From assembly GCA_003008705.1 (NCBI GenBank), contig PDUO01000004.1, forward strand, positions 1,550,001 through 1,614,000: 64,000 nt of DNA, given 5' to 3'. A program made the translations under genes and the position numbers. This DNA is from Pezicula radicicola (lineage: Eukaryota > Ascomycota > Leotiomycetes > Helotiales > Dermateaceae). Under the pieces are notes generated by a model. It ran no database searches. It saw only the letters and a list, made by a program, of their open reading frames with translations, and had not been told where the DNA came from. Of this stretch, positions 1 to 11,940 are shown piece by piece (the first letter of the stretch is position 1; every line of letters begins with the position of its first letter).

Positions 1-2470
1 TATTAAAGTCCCCTAGAACTATAGTATTTAACCCTATATTAGATCTATATAAATATCTTTCTAGGGTATATAGGCCTGAGTCCCCTAAGTCTTTCTCATT
101 ATAGATATTATAGATCTGGAAGTTGTAGTTTCCCTCTATTATATCTAGTATTAAAAGGTCAGGGTCTTGTAGAGGGTTATTAGCTATAGTTATAGCTATA
201 GTAGGTTTACAGCCTTTTGAAATATAGGCTAGGGTTCGGGGTTGTAGTACTATACTAGGTAGTATTTAAGTAAAACCAGGGTATGAAATAGACCTATTAC
301 TAGTAGAGCCCTCTATAGTTATAATATAAGGCTCTTGTACTAGTATTAAGTCTACTTTTAGTTCTATAGTAGCTTGGAGGGTACTCTCTATAGCTACTAG
401 GGATCTATTTAGGTTTACTTATAGTACTTTAAGGGAACTACTAATCATAGGCTAGTATTAGAGGTCCTTCCCTTTATAGCTAGTCTAAATTCATAAGTTA
501 GACTATCTACTGTATATAGTTCTTTATAGTTAGTATAGACTGGTACTAAGTATAGGTACTTAGAGCCTTTAGCCTTATAAATAGGGTAGTAGTACTGTCT
601 TGTAGTATGGTTTTCGCTATATAGCCTATATCTAGAGGCTCTTTTATAGTACTACTCTAAGTAGCTGAAGCCTTAGTATTTAGAGTACTGTATAGAGGGG
701 GCTATAGAGTAGTATTTCTCTACTCTTGTACTAATACCCCCTATATAGAGCCTATTTTATATAGCTCTTTAGGCTTCGGCTTCTGTAGTAAAGGCTACTA
801 TAATAGAGCCTGTAATCTATGTTTCCCTCTTCTCTGAAGAGGTAAGCTAGTAGGGGTTGCCTATAGGTTTATAACCTTTATTAAAGGTAGTTATCTCCTC
901 CCTAATAAGGCCTAGGCCTATAGGGGAGTTAAAGTCGGTAGTAGGGATTCCATGGAGTACTACCTTATACCAGGGTTCATCCTTTTGGGTAGCCTGAAAG
1001 GGGGTAATATACTACTATATAGCTTATTTCTCTTGTAGGAAGCTGGTTGTATAGGGCTCACTAGTTGTAATAACTAGGTTACCTAGTAGGGATTTAGTAA
1101 TAGAGGCTACTACTAGTCCTTTTACTCCCTTAGCCTCGAAGGCCTTATTAATACTATTATATATATTTAGGGCTGAGAATTGGGTCTATATAGTACCTTG
1201 GGATCGAATTAGTACTAGTCGATTTAAGGCCTTGTTAGTCTTAGGCTTTTAGGGGGCCTTAGTAGTCTTCTTGCCTACTATAGTCTATTCTCCGGAGGGG
1301 TCTCCTGTATTTCGGGCTGCTTTAGTAGCCTAGGTAGCCTGTATAGTATTTTGGGTAGGTTGGGTTTGGGTTTGGGCTTGGGCTTGGGCTTGGGCTTGGG
1401 CTTGGGGGGCTTGTAGGGCCTGTGGCTTCAGGGGGGCTTGGGGCTTCTGGTTAAGGTTTCGGGCCTGGTTTTCGATTTTTCTAGAGGCTTCCTCTAGGTT
1501 AGCTATTTAGGAGGTAATTATAGCTGAGGCCTTAGTAAGGGTACCCTTTTTAGTTAGTTCCCGAAAGACCTCTAATAGGTCGAGTAGCTTGTTTTATTCG
1601 TTTTAGTCATTGGTTAGGGTATAGGCCTCTATAAGAAGGTCTCTGGAAGCTAGGATAGCTTCTCTAGTACTATTATAGGTAGTATTAGGGCCTCTTTATT
1701 CTTTTCGGGGTTGGTCTTGGGTAATTGTAGAGAGCCTCTTCCGTAGTAAGGGCCTAAGGGAGCCTATAGCTCCAGGGGCCTGGGCCTGTAATCCTCCAGG
1801 GGCCAGGAAGCCTGTAGCTTCAGGGGCCTGGGAGCTATTCAGGCCAGGGGCCAGGGGGCTACTATTATAGGCTCCAGGGGCCTGGGAATAGGTAGTTCCA
1901 GGGGCCAGGAAGCCTATAGCTTCAGGGGCCTGGGAAGTAGTGATTCTAGTGGCCAGGGAGCCTATAGCTCTAGGCTGTTGTAGGGGGTTGAGTCGGCTAG
2001 TTAAGTGATTTTATAGGGTAGAGGGGTAGGAGTAGCCTATACTATTACCCGAAGAGCCTAAGGCTACAGGGCCTTGTAGGCCCGAGTGCCCTATATTCTG
2101 GCCTGAGGTATAGTGGTCAGGGCCGGCAGAAAAGAATTTTTCAGGTTCCGGGGCCCCTAGGGGGTTAGAAGAGGGGATTTCTTCGAATTGGGAGGTCCTT
2201 AGGGCCTCTAGTTCACTAGTATATTGGCTATTAGTGTAGCTAGTGGCCCTAGGGGTTTCTACGGAGCTTTCGGTGTCCATTGAGTCGAACTGGGGGGGGC
2301 TAGAGGCTAGCCCTTCTTGAAAGGGGTCGTCGGAGTCCATTCTATATATATAGGCCCAACGCTAGGGTCAAATACTATATAGAGTTCGAAAAATAGTATA
2401 TAAGAGGAGGGGATTCCTCTAATACAAAAGTTAAGGCACTAGTAGTAGTAGGTAAAAATCACAAAAAAGG
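1..2470 (-). mobile_element. Tad-like LINE, copy A (5' part; 3' part beyond window)
   Basis: RIP-degraded non-LTR retrotransposon on the minus strand. Its 5' end is near 2470, where similarity to the other two copies (starts at 12473 and about 24160) stops. The minus strand reads ORF1 from 2340 down, then enters the ORF2 endonuclease region, whose 3' end lies outside the window. Stops are dense (mostly TAG from CAG) and TpA is in large excess, while CC/GG-rich stretches survive. Family assignment rests on the fuller copy B. Confidence 0.85.
2011..2340 (-). pseudogene. LINE ORF1 N-terminus (copy A), still open
   Basis: An open segment of 109 codons begins MDSDDPFQEGLASSPPQ. The same N-terminus occurs at 23785-24027 (-) and, with ATG mutated to ATA, at 12612 (+). 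It is the acidic, Ser/Pro-rich start of the gag-like ORF1. The frame then meets a stop, but ORF1 sequence continues through a Pro/Ala-rich repeat region, so this is the surviving head of a dead gene. Confidence 0.75.
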
Positions 2471-2479
2471 TTGAAGGTG

Positions 2480-4575
2480 AAAACTAAAGAGTTATTTTAA
2501 ACTAAAGGGATTAGTAGTCTTTAATAAGTTATTAGATAAGTTACTCTATTTATAACTAGAAGACTATAAAGATATCTTAGAATATAATAATTATTTCCTC
2601 TACCTTAATAATAAACTAAAACTACTCTTTAATAAAGTAGTACTCCTAATAGTCTAGCTTATATAAATCTATATATATAGACTTACTCCTACTTTTAAGC
2701 TCTTTAAGATATACTAGACTTAGAATAATAATTATATTAGAGATAATAAGAAGGTAGTTAATTTTATAGTACTATAGACTATTACTTAGGAGGAATAATA
2801 GATATATAGAGGAGAAGATATAGTTATAACTATAGTTATATTTATTATAACTAGGACTTGAATAATTAAAGTTAAATACTATAATATATATAATAAAGAC
2901 TACTATAATAATAATAAATACTTTATTAAGTACCCCTATTTAAAAAAGGTAAAGTCTAGAAAAAGGAAAGGATAAAAGGGTAAGAAATATTAAAGAATAG
3001 GTAATAATACTAATAATAATATATTTATACTTAGATAACTTACTATAATAGCCTAGACTACAAAGGCTCTCTCTCTATAGTAGGTATACTTAATAAGTAT
3101 TAGGCTATAGATAGTAGATATACTTAATATATCTATAGTAATAAATAAGCTTTTTAGAAACTTAAACTACTATCTAAGGATAATAGAAAGGAAGTAGAAG
3201 GTATTAAAGGAGTAATACTATTACTATTAGGAAAAGGAATAGTAAACCTCTAATATAGAATAAAGAATAGAAAAATTAATATTCTATTACTTCTAAATAC
3301 TATCTACTATCTAATACTTAGGATTAATCTCTTATTATACTATTAATAAACTACTAAAGAGTAACCTAATAGTAGATCTTAGGTTAAATAATAGAACTAT
3401 TAATAGGAAGGGAGGGAAAGGAGGAAAGATATAAATTAACTTTCCCCTTTAAGTTTAATAAGATCTCTAGATACTAGATATAGCTAAGTTATAATAATTA
3501 TAAACTATAACCTTCCTAGTATTTATTATAGAACTAAAATATACTCTATAATATAAATAACTTAGATACCTAGATAAGTAGAACCTTAAGAAGTTAACTA
3601 GGATATTATATAAAATAAATTTTAATAAACTAGTAGAGATATATATATACTTATATTAATTATATTAATAGGAAGATAAAAAGGAAGCCTTATAATATAA
3701 ATATTAAGCCTAGAAGTATACTAAACAACCTAATATATATTAATATCTAAGGACCTATTATTACTAGCTTTAATAGATTAAGGTATTTTATATATTTTTA
3801 TTATAACTTTATAAAAGAGGGGGCTTTATATTCTATAAAATATAAGGGTAAATTATTTTAATGTTTTCTTTATTATAAGAAGTACTAGGAAAGACTAGAC
3901 TAGATATTTTACTAGATTTAATTTAATAATAATAGAGAAAACTTATTATACTAGATAAAGACTAAGATATCTTTAAATAGAATTATATAGGAACCTAGTA
4001 TAGTATATAACCTAGAAATAAATAGAGGAACTGAAAATATTAGATACTAGATATAGAGTAAGGTAGAAACCCTCTCTTATAGCTTTAGGATATATATCTA
4101 CTTTTAGCCTAAGCTCTTAAAAATAACCTAGTATCTCTATAACTTCTAGTTATATAGTACTATATATAAGACTCCCTTTAAAGTCTTAAATTATATCTAC
4201 CTAGATTTTAAGTATCTTTATATACTTAGATTAATAGTATATAATCTTATTAGTAAGAAGCTAAAGAAGGGTATAGAGAGGTAGATAATAATTAGGAAGT
4301 TAATTAGTTATAAAGGAAACTATATATATTAAGTACTAATACTATAAGGAAAGATTATATAAGTAACTAACTACTATATTATTAAGAAACTACTAACTAT
4401 ATATCCGGATCTCTATAACCCTAATAATAATATCCCTCTAGATTATCTAGAATAGTAATCCTCTAAATAGTATCGCCTTTATAATACCTTACTAGATATA
4501 AGGGGAGAATTAAATAAGGATAAATCTAGATAAAGTATTATTCTTACTAATAGTAAAAATAAGGATAAAGATTAA
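2480..4575 (+). mobile_element. Degenerate Ty1/copia element, gag-protease-integrase part
   Basis: This AT-rich, stop-riddled sequence has plus-strand remnants in the order of a copia polyprotein. A protease-like region lies near 3280-3400 and an integrase-like region near 3700-4260 (YINI followed by a stop, GPIITSFNRLRYFIYF; later APFKVLNY-like text). The reverse transcriptase that should follow is missing: at about 4576 the sequence switches to an LTR-like repeat. The class call leans on the clearer RNase H part at 5300-6110. Confidence 0.55.
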
Positions 4576-5290
4576 CCTTATTGTTATATTATAGTATAAT
4601 TTCGTACTATAGTAAATTATATACTATAAGTACCCTATAGTTATAGTAACCTTTAGTAGTCTCTAGTCCTCTATAACTAAAGTACTATATTCGTTTATAA
4701 CTTCGGCTATAGTAATTATATAACCTTAATTCATATATTATATATTACTATATTAGGTATAGTCTATATTATAGGTTAAACTAGCTAAATCGAATAGATA
4801 AGGAAGGAGATAAGTAAACTAGTATTTTACTAGTTATAAACTAGTTTATAGTTTAGTAGGAAAGATTACCAGTTTAAGTAGGAATAGTAAGGTCTAATTT
4901 AAGTAGACTAAATAAGGTAATCTATATAAGTAAAATATATAGTGTTTTATATAGTATATTACCTTACTAGTATTTTATAAAGTAATATAAAGCTTTCCTG
5001 ACTTAGTAGTTTATATAATTTAGTCTATACTAAATATAGTAATGTTTATAACTAGCCTATTATATATAGATAAGGCTCTTTCCCTAGTAGATAGATAACT
5101 TAACTTAACTTTATTAAAACTTTGAATTCAAGTCTTTAGTTCTATATATTATTACCCCTTACTTATCTAGCTAGTAACTTTATTTAATACTCCTCCTACT
5201 CTATATTTATAGTATACTTTAGGCTATATCTACCCTACCTACCTACCTACCCTATTTCACCCTATATTTATAACCTATATCCTAATAAAA
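4576..5290 (+). repeat. ~700-bp LTR-like repeat, copy 1
   Basis: This sequence recurs inverted at 6206-6921 and direct at 27740-28423. It starts TGTTATATTATAGTATAA and ends near CCTATATCCTAATA. The best-preserved copy starts TGTTGTATTATATAAT and the copies end around CTATAACCTGATA, so after RIP a TG...CA terminus is plausible. I infer a copia LTR. Here it replaces most of the RT domain between two copia fragments. Confidence 0.6.
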
Positions 5291-5299
5291 TAGAAAGAA

Positions 5300-6183
5300 C
5301 TAGTACTATACTAAAATTAAAATAAACTAAATATATATAAAAGGTATTAATTAAATTTAATCTATTAGAAAGTAGTATAGTTAGTACTCCTTTAGGTCCT
5401 AAGGTTATATTAGAACCTAATAAAGAATAAGCCTTTAAAACAAAGATTAAATACTATTAAAGTATTATAGATTCTTTATTATATTTAACTTTAGTTACTA
5501 GGATAGATATAATAGTTAGTATTAGTAAATTATCTAGATTTCTATCTAATCCTAGTAAAATATATATAGAGTATATAAATAGAGTATTTAGATACTTAAA
5601 AGACTCTATAGACTTAGGAATTACTTATTCTAATAATAAAGAAAACAACTTTTTAATAGGTTATTATAATTCTAACTATATAGGTAATATAGCTACTAGA
5701 AAATCTACTAGTAGCTATATATTCTTCTTAGCTAGTAGCTTGATTTCTTAGAAATCTAAATTATAATCTATAATAGTATAAAGTACTATAGAAGCTAAAT
5801 ATATAGCTATTACTAGTACTATTAAAGAGGTAGTCTATATAAAGTAAATTCTAATAGAATTAGACTATTTTAAATAAACTAAATTACCTCTATATATAGA
5901 TAATAATAGTACCTTATTACTAGTTAATAACCCTACTTTTTATAAAAGAACTAAATATATAATAGTAAAATACTACTATAGTAGAGACCTAGTAGAAAAA
6001 GGAATTATAGATCTATTATATATTCCTTCTAAAGAGTAAAAGGTAGATAGTATAACTAAGCTATTAAATAGAGTTAAATTTATACACTTCCTAACTCTAA
6101 TAGGCTTTAATTAGTACTATTATTATATATATATAGTACTAAAGCTCTTTATCTCTTAGTTTATTATAGTACTTATTAAGAGG
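5300..6183 (+). mobile_element. Ty1/copia 3' part: end of RT plus RNase H, polypurine tract
   Basis: The plus-strand translation carries the classic copia RT-RNase H tail with scattered stops: KYI-KVL-KFNLLES, LLYLTLVTRID, SKLSRFLSNPSK, RVFRYLKDSIDLGITYS, ATRKSTSSYIFFLA, STIEAKYIAI, RTKYIIVKYYYSRDLVEKG. It ends at a short purine run (TTAAGAGGG, to about 6183) that fits the polypurine tract. About 20 bp resembling the LTR start follow before the inverted LTR-like copy. The upstream RT core, including the catalytic YVDD motif, is absent. Confidence 0.85.
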
Positions 6184-6205
6184 GTATATTATATTATATA
6201 ATATA

Positions 6206-6921
6206 TATCATATTATAGGCTATAAGTATAGGGTGAATTAGGGTAGGTAGGTAGGTAGGATAGGTATAGTCTAAAGTATACTATAAATATAGGGTAGTAA
6301 GAGGTACGTCGAACAGAGTTATAATAGATAGATAAGAGGTAATAATATATAGAACTAAAGACTTGATTTCGAAGATATCTATCTACTAAGAAAGAGAGGC
6401 TATCTATATACAAAAGGCTAGTTATAAAGACTACTATATTTAGTATAGACTAAGTTGTATAAACTACTAAGTTAGGGAAGCTTTACTTTACTTATAAAAC
6501 ACTAATAAAATAAAACAATATAACATAAAACACTATATAAAATAAAATAAAATATATATTATAAGCGTATAGTTGTATAGACTACCCTAATAGGTAGTTT
6601 ATATGAATTACCTTATTTAGTCTACTTAATTAAACCTCGCTATTCCTACTTAAACAAGTAGTCTTTCCTTATAAACTAAAAAACTAGTTTATAACTAGAA
6701 AACTACTAGTTTAGTTTTCTTCTTCCCTATCCGTTCGATTCGGCTAGTTTAGTGTCTTATATATACTATTCCTAATAAGGAAGTATATAATATAGAAACT
6801 AAGGTCACGTAACTAATATAGCCGGAGTTATACACGAAAGTAGTAAATATTATTACAAGCCTTTAGCGACCACTAAAGGTCACTATAGCTATAGGGTATT
6901 TTATAGTGCGTAATTATATTA
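6206..6921 (-). repeat. ~700-bp LTR-like repeat, copy 2 (inverted)
   Basis: Reverse complement of copies 1 and 3. Read on the minus strand it begins TGTTGTATTATATAATATAA at 6921 and ends near 6206. It is less mutated than copy 1, with several CpG sites left. No coding body of the same orientation is recognisable next to it, so it may be a solo LTR. Confidence 0.6.
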
Positions 6922-7750
6922 TATAATACAACAGCTATCTTAAAGCTTAAAGTACTCTAAGGTTTTATAATAATAATTTTAATCCTTCTAGAGCTCTATA
7001 GGTATACTATTATAAACTAGGCCCTTAGGGTTACTAAGCTAGTATCTATAATTACTATACTTCTCTCTAGAAAGAACTGAGTAATTTAATCGAAGTTTAA
7101 GCCTCTAATAAAACTCCTCTTTAATAATAGAAGACTAATAATTATATTTCTAGGCTTCTATTTTAGGTACTTTAGCTAGGAGGAAATTAGTACCTTATAG
7201 GGAAGAGTAAGGGTCTATAGGATTAAATTTAAAGTAAGGTCTAGCTCTAGGCCAAGCTTAGGCCTAAGTAGGTAGTATAGAAGGACTAGTCTAGCTCTAG
7301 TTACTAGCTATATTTAGATAATTTATATAAGTTCCTAGATAATTTTAAGACTATATAGAAGGTTAGAGAAGGCTTAGAGGTTTAGAAGGCCTAGAGGGAG
7401 AGCTTAGGGTTCTAAATTAAAGTATAGTAAGTAATAAGATAATATAAACTTAACTTATAGGCTAGGTTATAGAGAGGGAATTACCTATTAAATAGGCTTA
7501 AATCTATTATTTAAAACTATCTAAAATCTATTAAAAGTAAGGATATAAGTAAGGAATAGATATATTATTATTAGAGTAAGGTAAATATTAATAGAAGGGT
7601 AATAGATTATTATATTAATATAAGGTAAAAAGTAAGGAAATATTAACTATTAACTTAATATTAGGTTATTAAAATATTAATTTACTATATTAATTAATAT
7701 ATACTATAGTTGTATTCAGGGTTCTTATTAGCTAATAAGATATTATATTA
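6922..7750. other. AT-rich degenerate sequence
   Basis: TpA-rich sequence of the same character as the flanking RIP block, with no open frame and no recognisable domain. Composition returns to normal around 7750-7800. Probably an unidentified transposon relic. Confidence 0.4.
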
Positions 7751-7970
7751 GTTAATATAAATATTGGCGAACGTATTGTAATAAATCGAGGACAAGAATG
7801 TAGCTATTTTCTTAGATCACAAGAGAAGCTATTTAGGATTGTGATATTGTGAAGCGGCTACCTTTTCATAATGAGTGCAGTCGACTTTGCCTTAACACAA
7901 AGCACGTCAGGCTACATTATTTGAAGCCAGAACAGCGTCTCGATCATGAGGACTAGGCGGTGCCCGATTA

Positions 7971-8271
7971 CGGAGGTTCCAGCCAAAAGTCGTGATAATA
8001 CAGGCTACGAAGCCTGTAGCAGCCTGTAGCTACAGCGGGAGATGCCCTGTAAATACCGCTTAAATAGCCTATAGGGCTTGTTCGTTTAGTGATTAAGCAC
8101 TATAGTTCCCTCTAGATACAGTTGTGGAGTTTCGCTTAAAGGCCCTATAGCAGCTTGCTTTTAGCGTCTAAGCGCTAAAAAGCTCCTGTAAGCCTATTAG
8201 AGGACGCTATAGCTACAGGCTGCTACAGGCTTCGTAGCCTGTATTATCACGACTTTTGGCGGGAACCTCCG
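7971..8271. mobile_element. MITE with ~66-bp terminal inverted repeats, TA target duplication (copy 1)
   Basis: 301-bp element flanked by TA at 7969-7970 and 8272-8273. The ends read CGGAGGTTCC then GCCAAAAGTCGTGATAATAC. The inverted repeats match almost perfectly for about 66 bp, through the subterminal AGGCTACGAAGCCT hairpin and GTAGCAGCCTGTAGCTA. There is no coding capacity. A second, more diverged copy lies at 53064-53318. TA duplication and TIRs fit a Tc1/mariner-type non-autonomous element. Confidence 0.85.
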
Positions 8272-8624
8272 TACTTAAATCTAAATCCTTTCTGCCATCG
8301 ACTTTCTTGGTTACCACTGGATAGACCAGGCTCGATCGCTACGTCGACAAGCTTGCTGCAGGGAATGATCATGATTACTGGAATTATGAAATACGAACCC
8401 CACTGGACAGTAGATTTGTACTACATTGGGGAATTTGCTAGATTCTGGATCTGCACGGGCTGGCTGGCTGCATTTGCATGGCAGCTAGGTTCGAGGCTAT
8501 AACAAGTCCCGCTTCCACCCTCTGTCGCCCTTCTTGCTTCTTCTTCTTCTTCTTTTCTCTTCTTCCTTCACTCTTCACCTTGCGACAAGATAGGAAAGTC
8601 TACTTCAGACTACCACCATTCATC

Positions 8625-9808
8625 ATGACGGTCGATCTGTTTGCTGTACCGGGTATATTATCTCTCCCATTCACATACGTGCAATCCCCTCTACTACCAC
8701 TACCACTGCCACTACCATCTCTATTTTCATATTTCTCTCTCTCAAAATCTCTCAACCCCACCAAAGAAACTCTGCCATTTTTTATCCTCCCTTACTTCCA
8801 TTACTCCCTTACATATATATATATATACATATACATATGCATATACATACATACATACATACCCATACATACGCACCAACATAACCCTGCTAACACTCCT
8901 CTTCTGCAGTGTTCTTCGTCGTCTTCCGTGAATCCCTCGAAGTCGTCGTCATTGTCTCCGTCCTATTTACTTTCCTGAAGTAGACCCTCAACACCGCCCC
9001 CGGCCAGAATACCGACGGCACTCCCAATATCAGCGCCCAAGTCACCGATCCGAAAGTCTACCATCGTCTCTGCCGCCAGGTCTGGTATGGTGTAGGTCTC
9101 GGTCTCTTCATCTGCCTCGCCATTGGTGCTGGTATGATTGGTGCTTTCTATACTATCGGTGTCGACGACTACTCCAACACGGAAGATTACTGGGAGGGTT
9201 CCTTCGCCATCTTCGCCTCCCTCGTCATTGCTGTCCTTGGTACCGCCTTGTTGCGTGTAAGCAAGATGAAGGAGAAGTGGGCTGCTAAGCTCGAGAAGGC
9301 TATGTCCACTGAGAAGAAGGAGTATATCGGCGAGGGTGCCAAGGCTCGCTGGAAGCATTGGGCCGAGAAATATATCCTGTTTGTCTTGCCCTTCGTCACC
9401 GTACTGCGTGAAGGTTTGGAGGCCATTGTCTTCATTACCGGTGTCACCTTCAGTTCGCCTGCAAGTAGTGTGCCCATCCCTGTTGTGGTTGGCTTGATTA
9501 CTGGTGCCTTTATAGGATATTTGTTGTATAAGTACGTCTTTCCCTCCTTCTCTTACCCTATATACCCATGGAGGCATCTATGGACGACTATATACTAATG
9601 TTGAACTAGGGGAGGTACTTCAACCAAGCTCCAATTCTTCCGTGTCGTCTCCACCTATCTCTTGTACCTTGTTTCCGCTGGTCTCTTCTCCCGTGGTATT
9701 TAGTATTTCCAAAATACTACCTGGGCTAAGGCTGTAGGTAGTGATACCTCTGAAGTCGGATCTAGTCTAGGTTGATATGATATTGACCAAAGTATGTGGC
9801 ACATTAAC
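8625..9808 (+). pseudogene. FTR1: FTR1-type high-affinity iron permease, inactivated
   Basis: Exons are 8625-8652, 8910-9531 and 9610-9808, with clean GT-AG introns; the first, 257 bp, carries a TA/CATA microsatellite. The product is the plasma-membrane permease that works with a Fet3 multicopper oxidase. Both iron-binding REXXE motifs are visible: RESLE in exon 2, just after the first intron, and REGLEAIVF near 9412. GGTSTK and [13 protein letters not shown] follow, as in the family. The gene is broken by in-frame stops: TAG 8981-8983 (in FLK-stop-TLN, probably CAG), TAG 9701-9703 (in SRGI-stop-YFQ, the conserved Trp) and TGA 9773-9775. After WHIN the Cys-rich loop and the last membrane segment are not found. 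All three changes are G:C to A:T. No FET3 partner is seen. Confidence 0.85.
8815..8868. repeat. TA/CATA microsatellite in FTR1 intron 1
   Basis: A run of TA, then CATA/ATAC units, within the 257-bp intron. It probably explains that intron's unusual length. Confidence 0.7.
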
Positions 9809-11940
9809 GTAAGTCCGAAACTGAATGAAAATAAATGAATGAGCATTGAAGTGATTTTTGGCGATGGGTTGATTGATCCGTCTCATTGGCTTATGTCCTC
9901 TATACATGACAGGTGGACCTGAGGGTAGTAGTATAAAAACCATAAAGATTCCAGTGTAGGGTATATACATATAAGCATTAAAGTGATTTTTGGTGATGAG
10001 TTGAGTTGACTAATCCGTCTCATACAATAGAGTAAGTAAAATTAATTCGGGTTACAGGGGGAGGTTAGAGAGGACTTCAAGCACTATAACTTTTGTATAT
10101 AAAGTTAGGTTAGAGAAGCATATAGGAGGGGGACTTCACCCTACTACAAGGCCAGAAAAATCAGTAGGATAATATATAGGAAGGTAAGATCGGATTATAT
10201 CAACAGGGCTCTCAACTCGCTCATAGTATCTCCTTTTTCAATCGTTATCTGAATAACCTCGACCGTTATACAGCACCTATCGAAACAACCATTTAAGATC
10301 TTACCAAGCGATAAGGATAGACACTTAGAGACATACACAATGCGAGAAGTTATATGAATGTAGTACTTGAAACATCTCGAGCCGGCTTATGATTTAACCA
10401 CACTCCGAACAGGAATAGTATTCTATAGCTATTTCATAGTATAGTTGCCATATACTACAATCCTATTCCGCGTTCGGTATTTTATAGAGCTAGTAGCGTA
10501 GAACCTCCTCCTCTATTTCCGAGTCTTTATATCAGCGACCCCCAAGATTGTTAACTTATATAAGATCTTACATCTCTTAAGAATTATTACAGTCTTTTAC
10601 TTAGTCGCACTAGGACTAATCAATGTACAGGGTTAAAAGTATAACCAAGAGGAAGGCTGAGTACTACTTCCGAACACTTTCTTGAATTAGTAGAGTTCGT
10701 GTTTAGATAGATAATAGATATATAGATATATACGTACTTGATGATGTTTAGCTATCTCAGCTACTTAGGCCGGTATAAGATATACTAACTAATACATCAC
10801 CCCCCACCCATTTAGAGATCTATATACATCTAAGTCTTCTATAATAGTACTCAAGAGTACTTTAAGAGAATCTACATCGAGGCCATCTACTAGCCAAATA
10901 CTATACCTCAGATTCTCTATATCTTCGGCACTAGTTGTCGTTAGGGTGTTGGCTTTATTTATACTTAAGTCGACTGATGCCCCGCCACTGGGACTATCGC
11001 TAGGACCGGGCTTAGAACCTAAACCCGCCGCCATAGTCGCAAGAGTCGTATAAACAGGTATTGTCGTCAAAGGTATAACCGTAAGTTAGAGCGACGGAGT
11101 CCTTTAAAGCGAGTGAGGCGGAGCTAGTATAATTAGGTCTTGTCTTGTATTACGATAAGAGATAACTATTAGTAATGATAGTGTTTATACTAAGAACAAA
11201 GGGAGGACAAATATAAGATAAGAATGGAAGCCCGGCTTAACTAGAAAGCTTGTGACCTATTTAGTGTAACACTAATGGTTTGAAGGCGTATAGTTTAGTA
11301 GGTTAGACCGAGCGACTTACCTGGGTATGACTTTCCGTCCATAGGTAGGGTATAATTACCTCAATACTTAAAATTAGTGATATTTACACTAGAGGGGCTG
11401 ATCTGGTATACTTTAGTCAATAGAGGTGTTTTTGTTAGTAACTTATATATTTTTACCAGAGAGGTCCCGGTATTACCCTGTACATTTAAAATTAAAGGAG
11501 TATTATTATTGAGTTTTAAGTATTAAGGTAATCGCTTCCTATAAACTTCCGTATAGGTACTCTCGTATATCAGACTCGTCAAGGATGTTCGACAGGGACC
11601 TTGTATAAATACTCTAATTCCAACCAAAATCCAACTTAAACTATAATCCAACTTCAACAATAACCCTAACTAGGAAGGCAATACTACCTTTCTCTTTGTA
11701 TTTAAATCCTAGATTAAGAAGGTAGATAGTATAGTATATTACTATAGCTAAAGTATATAATCTAAGGGAACTTAATATACTACTCTATAGTATAGCTAGA
11801 TAGTAGCTAGCTTATAGTACTTAATACAGTCTATATATAGTATTTAGTAGAGGAAATTAATAATATAGTATAGTATATTCCCCTAATAGGCTATTACAGT
11901 ATAAAGTATTTACTATAAAGTAATTATATATATATATATA
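9809..11940. other. Gene-free, moderately AT-rich interval
   Basis: Nothing coding is supported. It contains a local direct duplication (9843-9886 and 9975-10023), an imperfect hairpin near 10399-10472 (CCGAACAGGAATAG ... CTATTCCGCGTTCGG), and a 93-codon minus-strand open frame at 10789-11070 that matches no family I know. Composition is between the RIP blocks and normal gene space. Confidence 0.5.

Noticed and set aside
1361..1404. GGGTTT/GGGCTT run resembling an interstitial telomere
   Set aside because: It lies in LINE ORF1 and encodes Ala-Gln repeats in frame; copy B has the same block as GCCCAA.
8963..9577. 204-codon open frame antisense to FTR1
   Set aside because: It is the mirror of FTR1 exon 2; the sense strand carries REGLEAIVF and other family motifs, and codon bias on the sense strand explains the open antisense frame.
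10789..11070. 93-aa minus-strand frame (MTTIPVYTTLATMAAG...)
   Set aside because: No domain, no splice partners, and it lies in a decaying interval; length alone is not sufficient.
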